Source: UBA10646 sp046296295
GTDB lineage: Bacteria > Bacteroidota > Bacteroidia > Chitinophagales > Chitinophagaceae
Length of the DNA: 64,000 bases
Assembly (NCBI GenBank): GCA_046296295.1
Contig: JBKBLG010000004.1
Coordinates: 107,938 to 171,937 of the forward strand
Reading direction: 5' to 3'
Under the pieces are notes generated by a model. It did not search any database. It saw nothing but the letters and a program-made list of their open reading frames with translations, and had not been told where the DNA came from. Both the position numbers and the translations under genes were made by a program. Position 1 is the stretch's first letter; each line of letters starts with the position of its first letter. Shown here piece after piece: positions 55,110 to 63,188 of the stretch.

Positions 55110-56183
55110 CTAAAGTTTTTCGAACAATGCTCTGAGTTTTTCACGCGTCATTATTTGCTCCCAATCTTTACCAAGCGCATTTTCCCAAAGTGGCTTCATA
55201 CCAAGACTTACGTTGATCATGGTATCAAATTGTTCATCGGTTAAGCCGGCACAAATACCTGTTGGAATATCAATATTGTTGTGTGCAACCATTTGTTTGA
55301 ACTCTGCAACACCAGCAGGGTAATAATCTTCTAAATGATTCATTACAATGCAATTACCAATACCGTGTTTGGTGCCTAGTAAGTAGCTAAGGCCATAACT
55401 TACGGCATGTGCTACGCCCACCTGGCTATAGGCAATACTCATACCACCAGCATAGCTTGCCATCATGAGTTTATCGTCGTGTTTTTCGCCCCAAGGTTCG
55501 TTGCTTAAAAATACTTCTTGGCAAAGCTGTAGCGCTTTTTCGCCGTAGCTTTTGCTGAATTCGTTTAAAAAGGTACCTTCTAAACTTTCAATGCAATGAA
55601 TGTAGCAATCCATACCTGTGTAAAAACGTTGATTAGCAGGTGCATTGGCTGTCAATGCCGGATCTAACACAATTTGATCGAAAGGTGTAAAATCGCTGTT
55701 CATACCTAGTTTTCGGGTAGGGCCTGTAAGTACGCAAGTACGACTCACCTCAGCACCGGTGCCGCTTAAGGTAGGGATACCTACTTTGTATACGCCAGGT
55801 TGTTGCACCAAATCCCAACCCTGATAATCGGCACTGCTGCCCGGGTTGTTCATCATCAAGCTAACAGCTTTAGCCAAATCCATCGTACTACCGCCGCCAA
55901 TTCCAACGATACCGCTTATTGTGCCGTACTGTTGTTTTAAATCGTTCGCAATGGCATCTACTTGCGATGTTTTTGGTTCGTAGGTAACATCGGCGTATAA
56001 AAGCACATCGTTACCCCGCAGGGGAATGCGTTGTTCAAGAGCGCTGCCTTTAAAATAATGGTCGAGCAAAAAAACCATTGGTGCTCCTGCCTTGCGTTGA
56101 GGTGCCAAAATACCATCGAGCTGGTTAAAACTGCCGCGGCCAAACACCACGTATCCTACCATCTTAAAATTGCGAAACTGCAT
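55110..56183 (-). CDS. Iron-containing alcohol dehydrogenase, KdnB-like
   Basis: A group III metal-dependent dehydrogenase of 357 residues. NAD-binding is at GIGGGSTMDLAKAVS. Metal ligands are expected in the MDCYIHCIESL, VGVAHAVSYGLSYLLGTKHGIGN segments. The start MQFRNFKMVGYVVFGRGSF and the GPTRKLGMNSDFTPFDQ region resemble KdnB, the 3-deoxy-manno-octulosonate 8-oxidase of 8-amino-Kdo synthesis. The partner aminotransferase KdnA is not seen here. kdsD lies on the other side of the convergent gap. The ATG at 56183 was chosen over 56216. Confidence 0.75.
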   Translation of the reverse strand: MQFRNFKMVGYVVFGRGSFNQLDGILAPQRKAGAPMVFLLDHYFKGSALEQRIPLRGNDVLLYADVTYEPKTSQVDAIANDLKQQYGTISGIVGIGGGSTMDLAKAVSLMMNNPGSSADYQGWDLVQQPGVYKVGIPTLSGTGAEVSRTCVLTGPTRKLGMNSDFTPFDQIVLDPALTANAPANQRFYTGMDCYIHCIESLEGTFLNEFSKSYGEKALQLCQEVFLSNEPWGEKHDDKLMMASYAGGMSIAYSQVGVAHAVSYGLSYLLGTKHGIGNCIVMNHLEDYYPAGVAEFKQMVAHNNIDIPTGICAGLTDEQFDTMINVSLGMKPLWENALGKDWEQIMTREKLRALFEKL

Positions 56184-56242
56184 ACAGTTGAGGTTATAAT
56201 CGGAACGAAAATACAAGCTATTCGATTGTTGTTATGGTTTTA

Positions 56243-56734
56243 TTATTCGGCTTTTTTCATTTGCCGTAAGGCGTTTTGAATTACTTGACTTTCGTACCCT
56301 TTTTGTTGTAAGTAGGCGATTAACTTGGCTTGTTGGGTGTAATGGTTACCTTGCGGTAAATGTTGGCTTTTTTGTATCGCCAACTGTAATGCCTTGGCTT
56401 CGTAAGCTGCAGTATCAATACTTTTTAGCGCTAGTGTGATGTTAAAGCTGCTTACTTGTTGTTGTTGAAGTGCATGTTTTATTTTTAGCTTACCCCAGCC
56501 TTTTATGCGATGCTTGCCCTGAGCGAATTGTTGGGCGTAACGCTCTTCGTTCAAATAATTTTCGGCAATTAGGTGGCTTATAATGTGTTCAGCATCGGTA
56601 CCAAATATGCCGAGGGTGGCAAGTTTTTGCTTCACTTCGGCATGGCTCCGCTCTTGATAAGCACAGTAATGTGCCAATTTAGGTAGGGCCTGTTGTGGTG
56701 TGAGTGGTTTTTGAGGTAGCACCGTTATCAGCAA
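56243..56734 (-). CDS. recX: Regulatory protein RecX
   Basis: A 163-residue helical-repeat modulator of RecA filaments. Visible are AHYCAYQERSHAEVKQKL, LIAENYLNEERYAQQFAQGKHR and KGWGKLKIKHAL, the three-helix repeats of RecX. The frame starts with TTG at 56734; no ATG is suitably placed. Motif copies lie at 56258 (encoding ALRQM at the C-terminus) and 56349 (HLPQG), two in one small gene. recA is not in the window. Confidence 0.88.
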   Translation of the reverse strand: MLITVLPQKPLTPQQALPKLAHYCAYQERSHAEVKQKLATLGIFGTDAEHIISHLIAENYLNEERYAQQFAQGKHRIKGWGKLKIKHALQQQQVSSFNITLALKSIDTAAYEAKALQLAIQKSQHLPQGNHYTQQAKLIAYLQQKGYESQVIQNALRQMKKAE

Positions 56735-56807
56735 TTATCTGTTAAAAACTCACAAGTGTTCTAAAAAGAGCCTGAAAATACTGCTAATATGGCTAACTTT
56801 ACTGCGT

Positions 56808-57218
56808 ATGATGCCTGCCACTATGAATGTTGTATTGGTTGATGACGACCGTATATACCAGTTTGCTGCCAAAAAAACTTTGGAAGCTACCGGTTTGGTG
56901 AGCAGTTTACAATCGTTCCCCAATGGTAGAGAGGCACTGCATTTTTTACAAAAAGCAATGGATGGTTTGGTAGCACTGCCTGATATTATTTTCTTAGACA
57001 TCAACATGCCTATTATGAATGGTTGGCAGTTTTTAGATGCCTTTATGGAAATGTACAATCGCTTGCCACGCAAAGTGCCCATTTATATGGTAAGTTCTAG
57101 TATTGATGAGGTGGATATTAGTAAGAGTAAGCAATATACCATTGTAAGCGATTATATTATTAAACCGGTACATAAAGAGCGATTTCGTCAGTTATTGGCA
57201 CACCATACAGCGGCATAA
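56808..57218 (+). CDS. Single-domain response regulator (CheY-like)
   Basis: A 136-residue receiver with no output domain. The acidic pocket is VVLVDDDRIYQ, the phospho-Asp is in IIFLDINMPIMNGWQFLD (near residue 64), and the conserved Lys is in IIKPVHK. Such stand-alone receivers in Bacteroidota often work with hybrid or GAF kinases. No kinase is adjacent. ATGs at 56808, 56811 and 56823 are all possible starts. Confidence 0.92.
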   Translation: MMPATMNVVLVDDDRIYQFAAKKTLEATGLVSSLQSFPNGREALHFLQKAMDGLVALPDIIFLDINMPIMNGWQFLDAFMEMYNRLPRKVPIYMVSSSIDEVDISKSKQYTIVSDYIIKPVHKERFRQLLAHHTAA

Positions 57219-57369
57219 CATAAGTTTATCGGGGTTTAATTAGCACATTCAATTTTGTGGGTAATGATAGTTGCAGCTGTGGTAACTACTCATTGGTTTT
57301 TTTGTTAGGTTTGTTGCCGCTTGGCATGTTGTTAAGTAATTTGTATTTGAAAATTTTAGACTAAAGCAT

Positions 57370-58485
57370 ATGAAGTTTGTTGTATCGTCATCGTCGTTAT
57401 TAAAACAGTTGCAGCAAATCAGTGGTGTTATTAATAGCAACACTGTACTACCCATTTTAGAAGATTTTTTATTTGAAATTGAGGGTAATAAACTAAGCAT
57501 TGTAAGCACCGATTTAGAAACCGTAATGCGTGTGCAAATGGAGGTACAAAGCAAAGAGCCTGGTCGCGTATGTATTCCGGCTAAAATTTTGATGGATAGT
57601 TTGAAAAACCTGCCCGACCAACCTCTTACGATTTCTATTGATAGCAAATATGGCGTAGAAATTACCAGCAATAGCGGTAAGTATAAGGTAATGGGCGAAA
57701 ACCCGGATAACTTCCCGAAAGAGCCTGTAGCCGATGATACCAACAGCTTTACTATGAAAAGTGGTGCATTGGTAACTGCTATCAACAAAACGCTATTCGC
57801 CGTGAGCAACGACGATCTTCGTCCTGCTATGACAGGTGTGTATTTTGAACTTACCAAAGATGCTGTTCAATTTGTTGCTACCGATGCTCACCGTTTAGTA
57901 CGTTATCGCCGCACCGATGTTACCCCGGCCGGAACCGACAGCTTTATTGTACCTAAAAAGCCTTTGAACTTATTGCGTAATGCAATACCTGATAATGATG
58001 ATACCATTACACTTAGTTATAACAGCAACCACCTGTTTGTAAGCCATGGAAGTACGCAGATGAGCTGTCGATTAATTGACGCTCGCTTTCCAGATTATAA
58101 AGTGGTTATACCGGCCGAAAACCCTTACAAAATGTTGGTGAATAAAGCCGATTTTCAAAGTGCCTTACGTAGGGTAAGTGTATTTAGTAATAAAAGTACC
58201 AATCAGGTGGCTTTAAGCATTAGCGGCAGCGAATTGCAACTACAAGCGCAAGATGTAGATTTTAGCTTTGAAGGTAACGAGCGTATGGCCTGTACCTATA
58301 ATGGTGAAGACATTCAAATTGCTTTTAACGCCAAATTTTTAATAGAAATGTTGAATGCAGCAGACACAGAAGAAGTAAATGTAGAATTGAGTACACCAAC
58401 TAAGGCAGGTTTAATTAAGCCAACAGAACAAGAAGCCGATGAAGATTTACTCATGTTAGTAATGCCATTAATGTTGAATAACTAA
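57370..58485 (+). CDS. dnaN: DNA polymerase III sliding clamp
   Basis: The beta clamp, 371 residues in three repeated domains that form a ring around DNA. Domain 1 begins MKFVVSSSSLLKQLQQISGV with VLPILEDFLFEI; later segments include ATDAHRLVRYRR and the C-terminal LLMLVMPLMLNN. It is not next to dnaA, recF or gyrB, a common separation in this phylum. A clean intrinsic terminator follows. Confidence 0.97.
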   Translation: MKFVVSSSSLLKQLQQISGVINSNTVLPILEDFLFEIEGNKLSIVSTDLETVMRVQMEVQSKEPGRVCIPAKILMDSLKNLPDQPLTISIDSKYGVEITSNSGKYKVMGENPDNFPKEPVADDTNSFTMKSGALVTAINKTLFAVSNDDLRPAMTGVYFELTKDAVQFVATDAHRLVRYRRTDVTPAGTDSFIVPKKPLNLLRNAIPDNDDTITLSYNSNHLFVSHGSTQMSCRLIDARFPDYKVVIPAENPYKMLVNKADFQSALRRVSVFSNKSTNQVALSISGSELQLQAQDVDFSFEGNERMACTYNGEDIQIAFNAKFLIEMLNAADTEEVNVELSTPTKAGLIKPTEQEADEDLLMLVMPLMLNN

Positions 58486-58521
58486 TACTTTACAGCAAAT
58501 AGTAACAATAAATTAGGAGAG

Positions 58522-58552
58522 CACCTGCTAACCGAATAGCAGGTGTTTTTTT
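58522..58552 (+). terminator. dnaN terminator
   Basis: CACCTGCTA/TAGCAGGTG stem with a 6-base loop, then seven T. Confidence 0.88.
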
Positions 58553-58562
58553 ATTTGCAATA

Positions 58563-58988
58563 GTGAGCTACAAGCTTAATCAATACGATATAAGACGACA
58601 ATGGGCGGTACGTTTGCTACCTATTATGTTGTTACTATGGGTGAATATAATGGTAGATGTTGGCTATCAAACATCTGATGTAACATGGGTGCAATCATCC
58701 CAAAAGATAACTACAAAAGCACAGCCAGACCCGCATGAAACATTATGGGAGTGGGTAGCCGAAGATATTTTTGATTGTGCTAATACCACCACTAATAACG
58801 ATGATACCAATGAGAACACAGTTGTTAAAAAGCTTCAATTTATTACTATTTGCACTACAATGGCAATTACCAATAATGCCATCACGATAGTAGCTACAAC
58901 AACCTCATATTATCTCGATGCTATTACTGTGCAACGTAGTATTAGTTTGTTAAAACCGCCAGAGCATAACCATTTTTTTGAATCGTAA
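58563..58988 (+). CDS. Hypothetical membrane-associated protein
   Basis: A 141-residue frame from GTG at 58563. A helix at about 16-33 (AVRLLPIMLLLWVNIMVDVG) suggests a membrane anchor or signal; the rest is Thr/Asn-rich with no recognisable domain. It sits 32 bp upstream of the outer-membrane gene at 59021 on the same strand, so the two may be co-transcribed. I cannot assign a family and the start is uncertain. Confidence 0.5.
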   Translation: MSYKLNQYDIRRQWAVRLLPIMLLLWVNIMVDVGYQTSDVTWVQSSQKITTKAQPDPHETLWEWVAEDIFDCANTTTNNDDTNENTVVKKLQFITICTTMAITNNAITIVATTTSYYLDAITVQRSISLLKPPEHNHFFES

Positions 58989-59020
58989 TTATTGATCATT
59001 CATTTAAATGGGTTACACAC

Positions 59021-59872
59021 ATGAAATATACTTTTGGTGTGCTGTGCACTTTGCTGTGTACACATGCTTTTACGCAAGTGCAGGTAGATACAACAGAACC
59101 TAAGGCCGTTATAGATAGCATCTTCATTGCCTCAGTAGAAATTCCTAATCCAGATAAGGTGCTACATGCCGAACCGCTTTTTATTGACTTAATTCGTGAT
59201 TTAGGTGCTCGTAAGGGTGAACGTGAATGGAATATGGGTGTTGGTATTACCGATAAAACAAATTTCGATGCCTACACCATGCTGGTAGAGTATGAGTGGG
59301 CACCTATTAATCGGTTGGGTTTTGAGGTAGAGTTGCCTTTTACAATTTATCCTGGCCGCAGTGTTAATAAGCCCGGTTCGCAGCTTAATAGTTTAAAGCT
59401 TGCTTCACAATACACTTTTTTTGTACAAAAGCAAGCTGCCGTTTCGATGGCTTTTGGCTATATCCACGAATTTTTATTGCCAACATTTAAAAATTACGGT
59501 AAGGCCAAAACACTCAGGGGGCATGTACATAATCCATTTCTGATTCTTGCCAAGCGATGGGGCCAAAATTGGCACAGTTTGTTATACACAGGTCCTATTA
59601 TAGAAAATGAGTATGGTAACAAGCATTCGCAATGGCAGCTAAATTCAAATGTGCATTATATGATACGTGGCACCAGAAATTTTGTGGGTCTTGAAATCAA
59701 CCAATCATTTACCGTAAGGGAGGCACAAACCGTACTTCGACCACAAATTAGAGTAGGTGTTGCCGATAATTTGTTAATAGGTATTGTGGCGGGCATACCT
59801 ATTCAAAAAAATCAAGAACGCTTAAGCCAATTTATTCGTTTAATCTATGAGCCTACTCACCGTCGACATTGA
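59021..59872 (+). CDS. Putative outer membrane barrel protein
   Basis: A 283-residue exported protein (signal peptide MKYTFGVLCTLLCTHAFTQ). The core alternates hydrophobic strands and turns (YTMLVEYEWAPINRLGFEVELPFTIYPGRS in parts, then LKLASQYTFFVQ and HSLLYTGPIIEN), the pattern of a small barrel. HAEPLFIDLIRDLGARKGEREW near residue 50 looks conserved in this phylum as far as I can recall. Function unknown. A motif copy at 59706 encodes FTVRE. Confidence 0.7.
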   Translation: MKYTFGVLCTLLCTHAFTQVQVDTTEPKAVIDSIFIASVEIPNPDKVLHAEPLFIDLIRDLGARKGEREWNMGVGITDKTNFDAYTMLVEYEWAPINRLGFEVELPFTIYPGRSVNKPGSQLNSLKLASQYTFFVQKQAAVSMAFGYIHEFLLPTFKNYGKAKTLRGHVHNPFLILAKRWGQNWHSLLYTGPIIENEYGNKHSQWQLNSNVHYMIRGTRNFVGLEINQSFTVREAQTVLRPQIRVGVADNLLIGIVAGIPIQKNQERLSQFIRLIYEPTHRRH

Positions 59873-59935
59873 TAGAACAAATACGGCACTAACTGCATTA
59901 TACACTACATTAGTAATCTTGAATGCAAAAGCTAT

Positions 59936-60754
59936 ATGGAAGCCATAGTTCGATATTTTGGGGATATACCCAGTGCCCATAGGGCAATGATCTTAGCTGG
60001 TGGTATTGCTTTTTTTTGGTTATTAGAGTACGCAGTGCCATTAATGCAGTTTAACTATAATAAAATAAGGCACAGTTGGCCCAACTTCTTTTTTACAGCC
60101 ACAACCATTGCAGTTAATTTCAGTTTGGCATTTACCATTGTATTGGCTAGCGACGCCGCCATAAAGTATGGTTTTGGTGTATTGCAATGGTGGCCTATGC
60201 CTTTATGGTTGGCTGCTATAGTGGGTTTGTTAGGGCTCGATTTTATTGGTGCTTATTTGGTACACTTCATACAGCACAAAGTGAAGTGGATGTGGCGTTT
60301 TCATATGGTACATCATGCCGATACGCAGGTAGATACTACCACTGCCAATCGGCATCACCCGGGCGAAAGTATATTCAGAGCTGTTTTTACCACACTAGGG
60401 GTATTGATTATGGGGGCGCCCATTTGGTTGGTTTATTTCTATCAAAGTTTAAGTGTAGTGTTATCGCAATTTAACCACGCCAATATAAAACTACCCATGT
60501 GGCTCGATGTAGCTATCAGCTACATCATCGTTAGTCCGAACATGCACAAAGTACACCACCACTATGTACGGCCCGAAACCGACACTAATTATGGTAACAT
60601 CTTTGCCATTTGGGATCGTTTATTGGGTACCTACCATTTTACGCCGCCTTACGAAATACAATATGGCCTCGATGTATTACAAGGTGTAGACGATAAGGCC
60701 GTAAGTACCCAACTGAAAGTGCCTTTCAGGAAAGATATAAAAACCGATTACTAA
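59936..60754 (+). CDS. Sterol desaturase / fatty acid hydroxylase family protein
   Basis: An inner-membrane di-iron enzyme of 272 residues with four to five helices. The histidine boxes are HFIQHK, WRFHMVHHADTQ, NRHHPGE and NMHKVHHHY, the full set for the family. Substrates may be carotenoids, sphingolipid-like aminolipids or fatty acids; the sequence does not decide. It stands alone upstream of the nfuA gene. Confidence 0.9.
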   Translation: MEAIVRYFGDIPSAHRAMILAGGIAFFWLLEYAVPLMQFNYNKIRHSWPNFFFTATTIAVNFSLAFTIVLASDAAIKYGFGVLQWWPMPLWLAAIVGLLGLDFIGAYLVHFIQHKVKWMWRFHMVHHADTQVDTTTANRHHPGESIFRAVFTTLGVLIMGAPIWLVYFYQSLSVVLSQFNHANIKLPMWLDVAISYIIVSPNMHKVHHHYVRPETDTNYGNIFAIWDRLLGTYHFTPPYEIQYGLDVLQGVDDKAVSTQLKVPFRKDIKTDY

Positions 60755-60768
60755 CCTTACGGTAAATG
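60755..60768 (-). repeat. Motif copy (R), intergenic
   Basis: CCTTACGGTAAATG directly after the desaturase stop. Confidence 0.88.
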
Positions 60769-60852
60769 GTTGAATTTGGTAACAACCATTTCGATAATAG
60801 AAAATATAGCATTCGAAAGCACACCTTAACAAACCCGACCAAGCAGAAATTG

Positions 60853-60860
60853 TACATTTG
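60853..60860 (+). promoter_or_regulatory. -7 element of the nfuA promoter
   Basis: TACATTTG fits TAnnTTTG; the ATG lies 20 bases downstream. Confidence 0.55.
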
Positions 60861-60880
60861 TACTCTCGAAAAAGAAGGTT

Positions 60881-61480
60881 ATGATTAAAACAGGCAACAC
60901 CCTCGTAAGTATTTATACAGAAATGACGCCCAACCCAGAAACAATGAAGTTTGTAGCTAACAAACTCTTGTATCCGGGCAAAAGCATTGATTTTCAAGAC
61001 GAAAGCTTAGCTGGCCCTTCGCCATTAGCGAAAGAGCTATTTAGTTTTCCGTTCATTAAAAGTGTATTCATTGCTAGCAATTTCATTACACTTACCAAAA
61101 CACCCGATACCGAAGATTGGCAAGATGTAATACCTACCATCAAAGATTTTTTGAAAGAATATCTAGAAAATGGTGGTATTGTAGTGAACGAAGAAGAGGT
61201 AGCTAAAATGAAGCAAGAAGCTACCAATACAGTAGCTGCCGACGATGATGATGTGGTGAAGCGTGTGAAAGAACTACTTGAAAATTATGTAAAGCCCGCC
61301 GTTGAAATGGATGGTGGTGCCATACAATTTAAAAGCTATCGCGATGGCGTAGTTAATTTGATGTTACAAGGTAGCTGTAGTGGTTGCCCTAGCAGTATGA
61401 TTACTTTAAAAGCCGGTATTGAAGGTATGATGAAGCGTATGATACCAGAGGTTAAAGAAGTTGTTGCCGAGGCCGAGTAA
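60881..61480 (+). CDS. nfuA: NifU-type Fe-S cluster carrier (Nfu)
   Basis: A 199-residue Fe-S cluster carrier. The N-terminal Nfu_N domain (about 8-95) shows EMTPNPETMKFVANK and FPFIKSVFIASNFITLTK. The C-terminal NifU domain (about 125-195) shows VEMDGGAIQFKSYRDG and GSCSGCPSS with the cluster-binding CxxC. It hands [4Fe-4S] clusters to apo-enzymes. A second, 5'-truncated copy, 97.6% identical by my count, begins 1.9 kb downstream. Confidence 0.94.
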   Translation: MIKTGNTLVSIYTEMTPNPETMKFVANKLLYPGKSIDFQDESLAGPSPLAKELFSFPFIKSVFIASNFITLTKTPDTEDWQDVIPTIKDFLKEYLENGGIVVNEEEVAKMKQEATNTVAADDDDVVKRVKELLENYVKPAVEMDGGAIQFKSYRDGVVNLMLQGSCSGCPSSMITLKAGIEGMMKRMIPEVKEVVAEAE

Positions 61481-61587
61481 TTAAGATTAATTTATTTTAT
61501 AATTAAATAAATGTAGTTACTAAATATCTACACAGCCATTTAGAAATCAATATGCCAATAGGCAACTTGAAAATTTTAAGTTAAAGC

Positions 61588-61625
61588 AATGTGAGAAATC
61601 ACAATTATTTTGATGAGAAATCACA
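61588..61625. promoter_or_regulatory. Paired operator-like sites upstream of a lipoprotein gene
   Basis: TGTGA-GAAA-TCACA (61590-61603) is a perfect palindrome. TGAGAAATCACA recurs 22 bp later (61614-61625), about two helical turns. The same word occurs at 54818. Compatible with a Crp/Fnr-type activator binding in tandem. Confidence 0.55.
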
Positions 61626-61642
61626 TTCTTAAGCATAAAATC

Positions 61643-61676
61643 ATAGCATAATTTCATTTCAATAAAATTATGCTAT
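61643..61676. promoter_or_regulatory. Hairpin abutting a start codon
   Basis: ATAGCATAATTT pairs with AAATTATGCTAT, a perfect 12-bp stem whose last base precedes the ATG at 61677. It would cover the ribosome entry site of the lipoprotein gene, or act as an operator. Confidence 0.6.
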
Positions 61677-62300
61677 ATGAAGAAGATTTATTTGGCTGTA
61701 TTAGCCTTACTGCAATTCACAACAATTAGTTTAATTGTAATTTCCTGTGGTAAAACAGCAAATGAGAAAAAGGAAAACCCTACAGAATTGGCAGTTTCTT
61801 ATAAAGAAAAAGCAAAAAACGCCGGTAGGGGTGAATGTAGCTGTGATGAGCACGGTGGTGCAGTTGGGGTTGGCATACAATGGAATCTAGCGACTTGTAA
61901 AAGCGATTGTAAAAGAGGTATCGGGTTTCGATGTGGGAAATCTACATATCTATCATGCCATGATGGATATAGTTGTTCTGGTCCAACGGCGGGTACGGGT
62001 AGTTGCCCGGCTACTCAATTAGAGGTTGCCCCTGAAAGATTAATGACTGCTATTTACACTTTTTACAATAACGGCAGCCTTATGCTTACTTTTTTAAAGC
62101 CAATACCGCAAGAGGAAATCAATTTAAATGGCAATACTATATTTGAAGTAGAATCCGATGAGATGGTAAATCTTTCACAGAGTTTACTGATCAATGGAAC
62201 GTCTTATAAGGGATATAAGCCAACAATTGGAAATTATGTCATTGATTTTTCTAACAGTCAGTACGGAACTGTGACTTTTCCGATTCAACTAATTGAGTAA
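61677..62300 (+). CDS. Cysteine-rich lipoprotein of unknown function
   Basis: A 207-residue lipoprotein (lipobox VISC near residue 24). Residues 55-110 hold about ten cysteines (for example GECSCDEHGG, ATCKSDCKRG, YLSCHDGYSC), a pattern of small disulfide-bonded surface domains. The C-terminal half is beta-rich without Cys. No family recognised. It lies inside the segment bounded by the two nfuA copies, is AT-rich, and is headed by unusual palindromes. Confidence 0.75.
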   Translation: MKKIYLAVLALLQFTTISLIVISCGKTANEKKENPTELAVSYKEKAKNAGRGECSCDEHGGAVGVGIQWNLATCKSDCKRGIGFRCGKSTYLSCHDGYSCSGPTAGTGSCPATQLEVAPERLMTAIYTFYNNGSLMLTFLKPIPQEEINLNGNTIFEVESDEMVNLSQSLLINGTSYKGYKPTIGNYVIDFSNSQYGTVTFPIQLIE

Positions 62301-62305
62301 AATAG

Positions 62306-62454
62306 ATTTAGAGCCTGTTTGTAATTTAAATGAGGGGTTGCGAAGTGTCTTCGGTACAACTAACCCTGTTATCTTAATATATCATGTGATTTGTTTTCTA
62401 TAAGAAAATGATTACAGATATATTTCAGTAATATGATTAAAACAGGCTCTAAAT
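62306..62454. mobile_element. Possible MITE-like element with 15-bp inverted ends
   Basis: ATTTAGAGCCTGTTT (62306-62320) and its exact complement AAACAGGCTCTAAAT (62440-62454) bound 149 bp of non-coding, AT-rich DNA. No transposase and no clear target duplication are visible. Small size and terminal symmetry suggest a non-autonomous element. The right end also overlaps a 15-bp match to the nfuA start. Confidence 0.45.
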
Positions 62455-62471
62455 TTTATGAAAGCTATTTT

Positions 62472-63083
62472 ATGAGAAAATATCTTATTTTAATTCTTAT
62501 TGTACATTACTTTTACCTTTCGTGTTCTTTTGTAACTAGAACAACTTATGGAGCAAAAAAAATGAAGGTTCAAAATGAATATTCAATTAAAAGTTGGGTA
62601 CAAAAGTATAACCTTGATACAACAAATATTTGTAGTCTTAAGCCTAGTAATTACTTAGAATACTTTGTAGAGTATTTTGAAACACCGATACTATTTAATA
62701 ACAACGGCAAGTTTGTAAGCTCTGGGAATTGTTACAAAACTTTTGATGATCTGTTAGCTAATTTAACTTACACCGATAAGTTTAAAATAGCTGGTATAAA
62801 TAGGAATGAAGACAATCCAACTTTTGGTGCCATTTTTAATCCACTTGTTAATGTTCAGGGTCAACCTATTAATTCAAATCAACTACAAGCAAATTGCGAC
62901 TTTATTTTAGTGCTACCATTTGCTTTGGCACTAGGCAATAAAATTCAAGTTACAGATTTAAAAAATTATTGTAAGGCCGCAAAAACTAATAAAAATGTGG
63001 TAATAAAAATTGTGTTTGTAAATCTTGATAAGCAAGAGTGGTGGGGCGATGAGTGGAATAGAAAAATTAAGATAGACATTTAA
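62472..63083 (+). CDS. Lipoprotein of unknown function
   Basis: A 203-residue lipoprotein (MRKYLILILIVHYFYLSC, lipobox YLSC). The frame also opens at ATG 62433, but that start lies in the MITE-like end and lacks signal character; ATG 62472 is preferred. The mature part is charged and beta/alpha-mixed (NEYSIKSWVQKYNLDTTNIC, FILVLPFALALGNKI). Not recognised. AT-rich, like the preceding lipoprotein, and likely part of the same acquired segment. Confidence 0.7.
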   Translation: MRKYLILILIVHYFYLSCSFVTRTTYGAKKMKVQNEYSIKSWVQKYNLDTTNICSLKPSNYLEYFVEYFETPILFNNNGKFVSSGNCYKTFDDLLANLTYTDKFKIAGINRNEDNPTFGAIFNPLVNVQGQPINSNQLQANCDFILVLPFALALGNKIQVTDLKNYCKAAKTNKNVVIKIVFVNLDKQEWWGDEWNRKIKIDI

Positions 63084-63188
63084 CAACTATCATTAAATGC
63101 AATTTTTATCTGAAATTATGCCTCACAGAATACTGAGGCTCTCTTATTTTACCGTCAATGGTGACTAAAACAACCAATTGTAACACAC

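Noticed and set aside
56750..57082. Minus-strand frame opposite the response regulator
   Set aside because: Overlaps the conserved receiver gene and encodes nothing recognisable.
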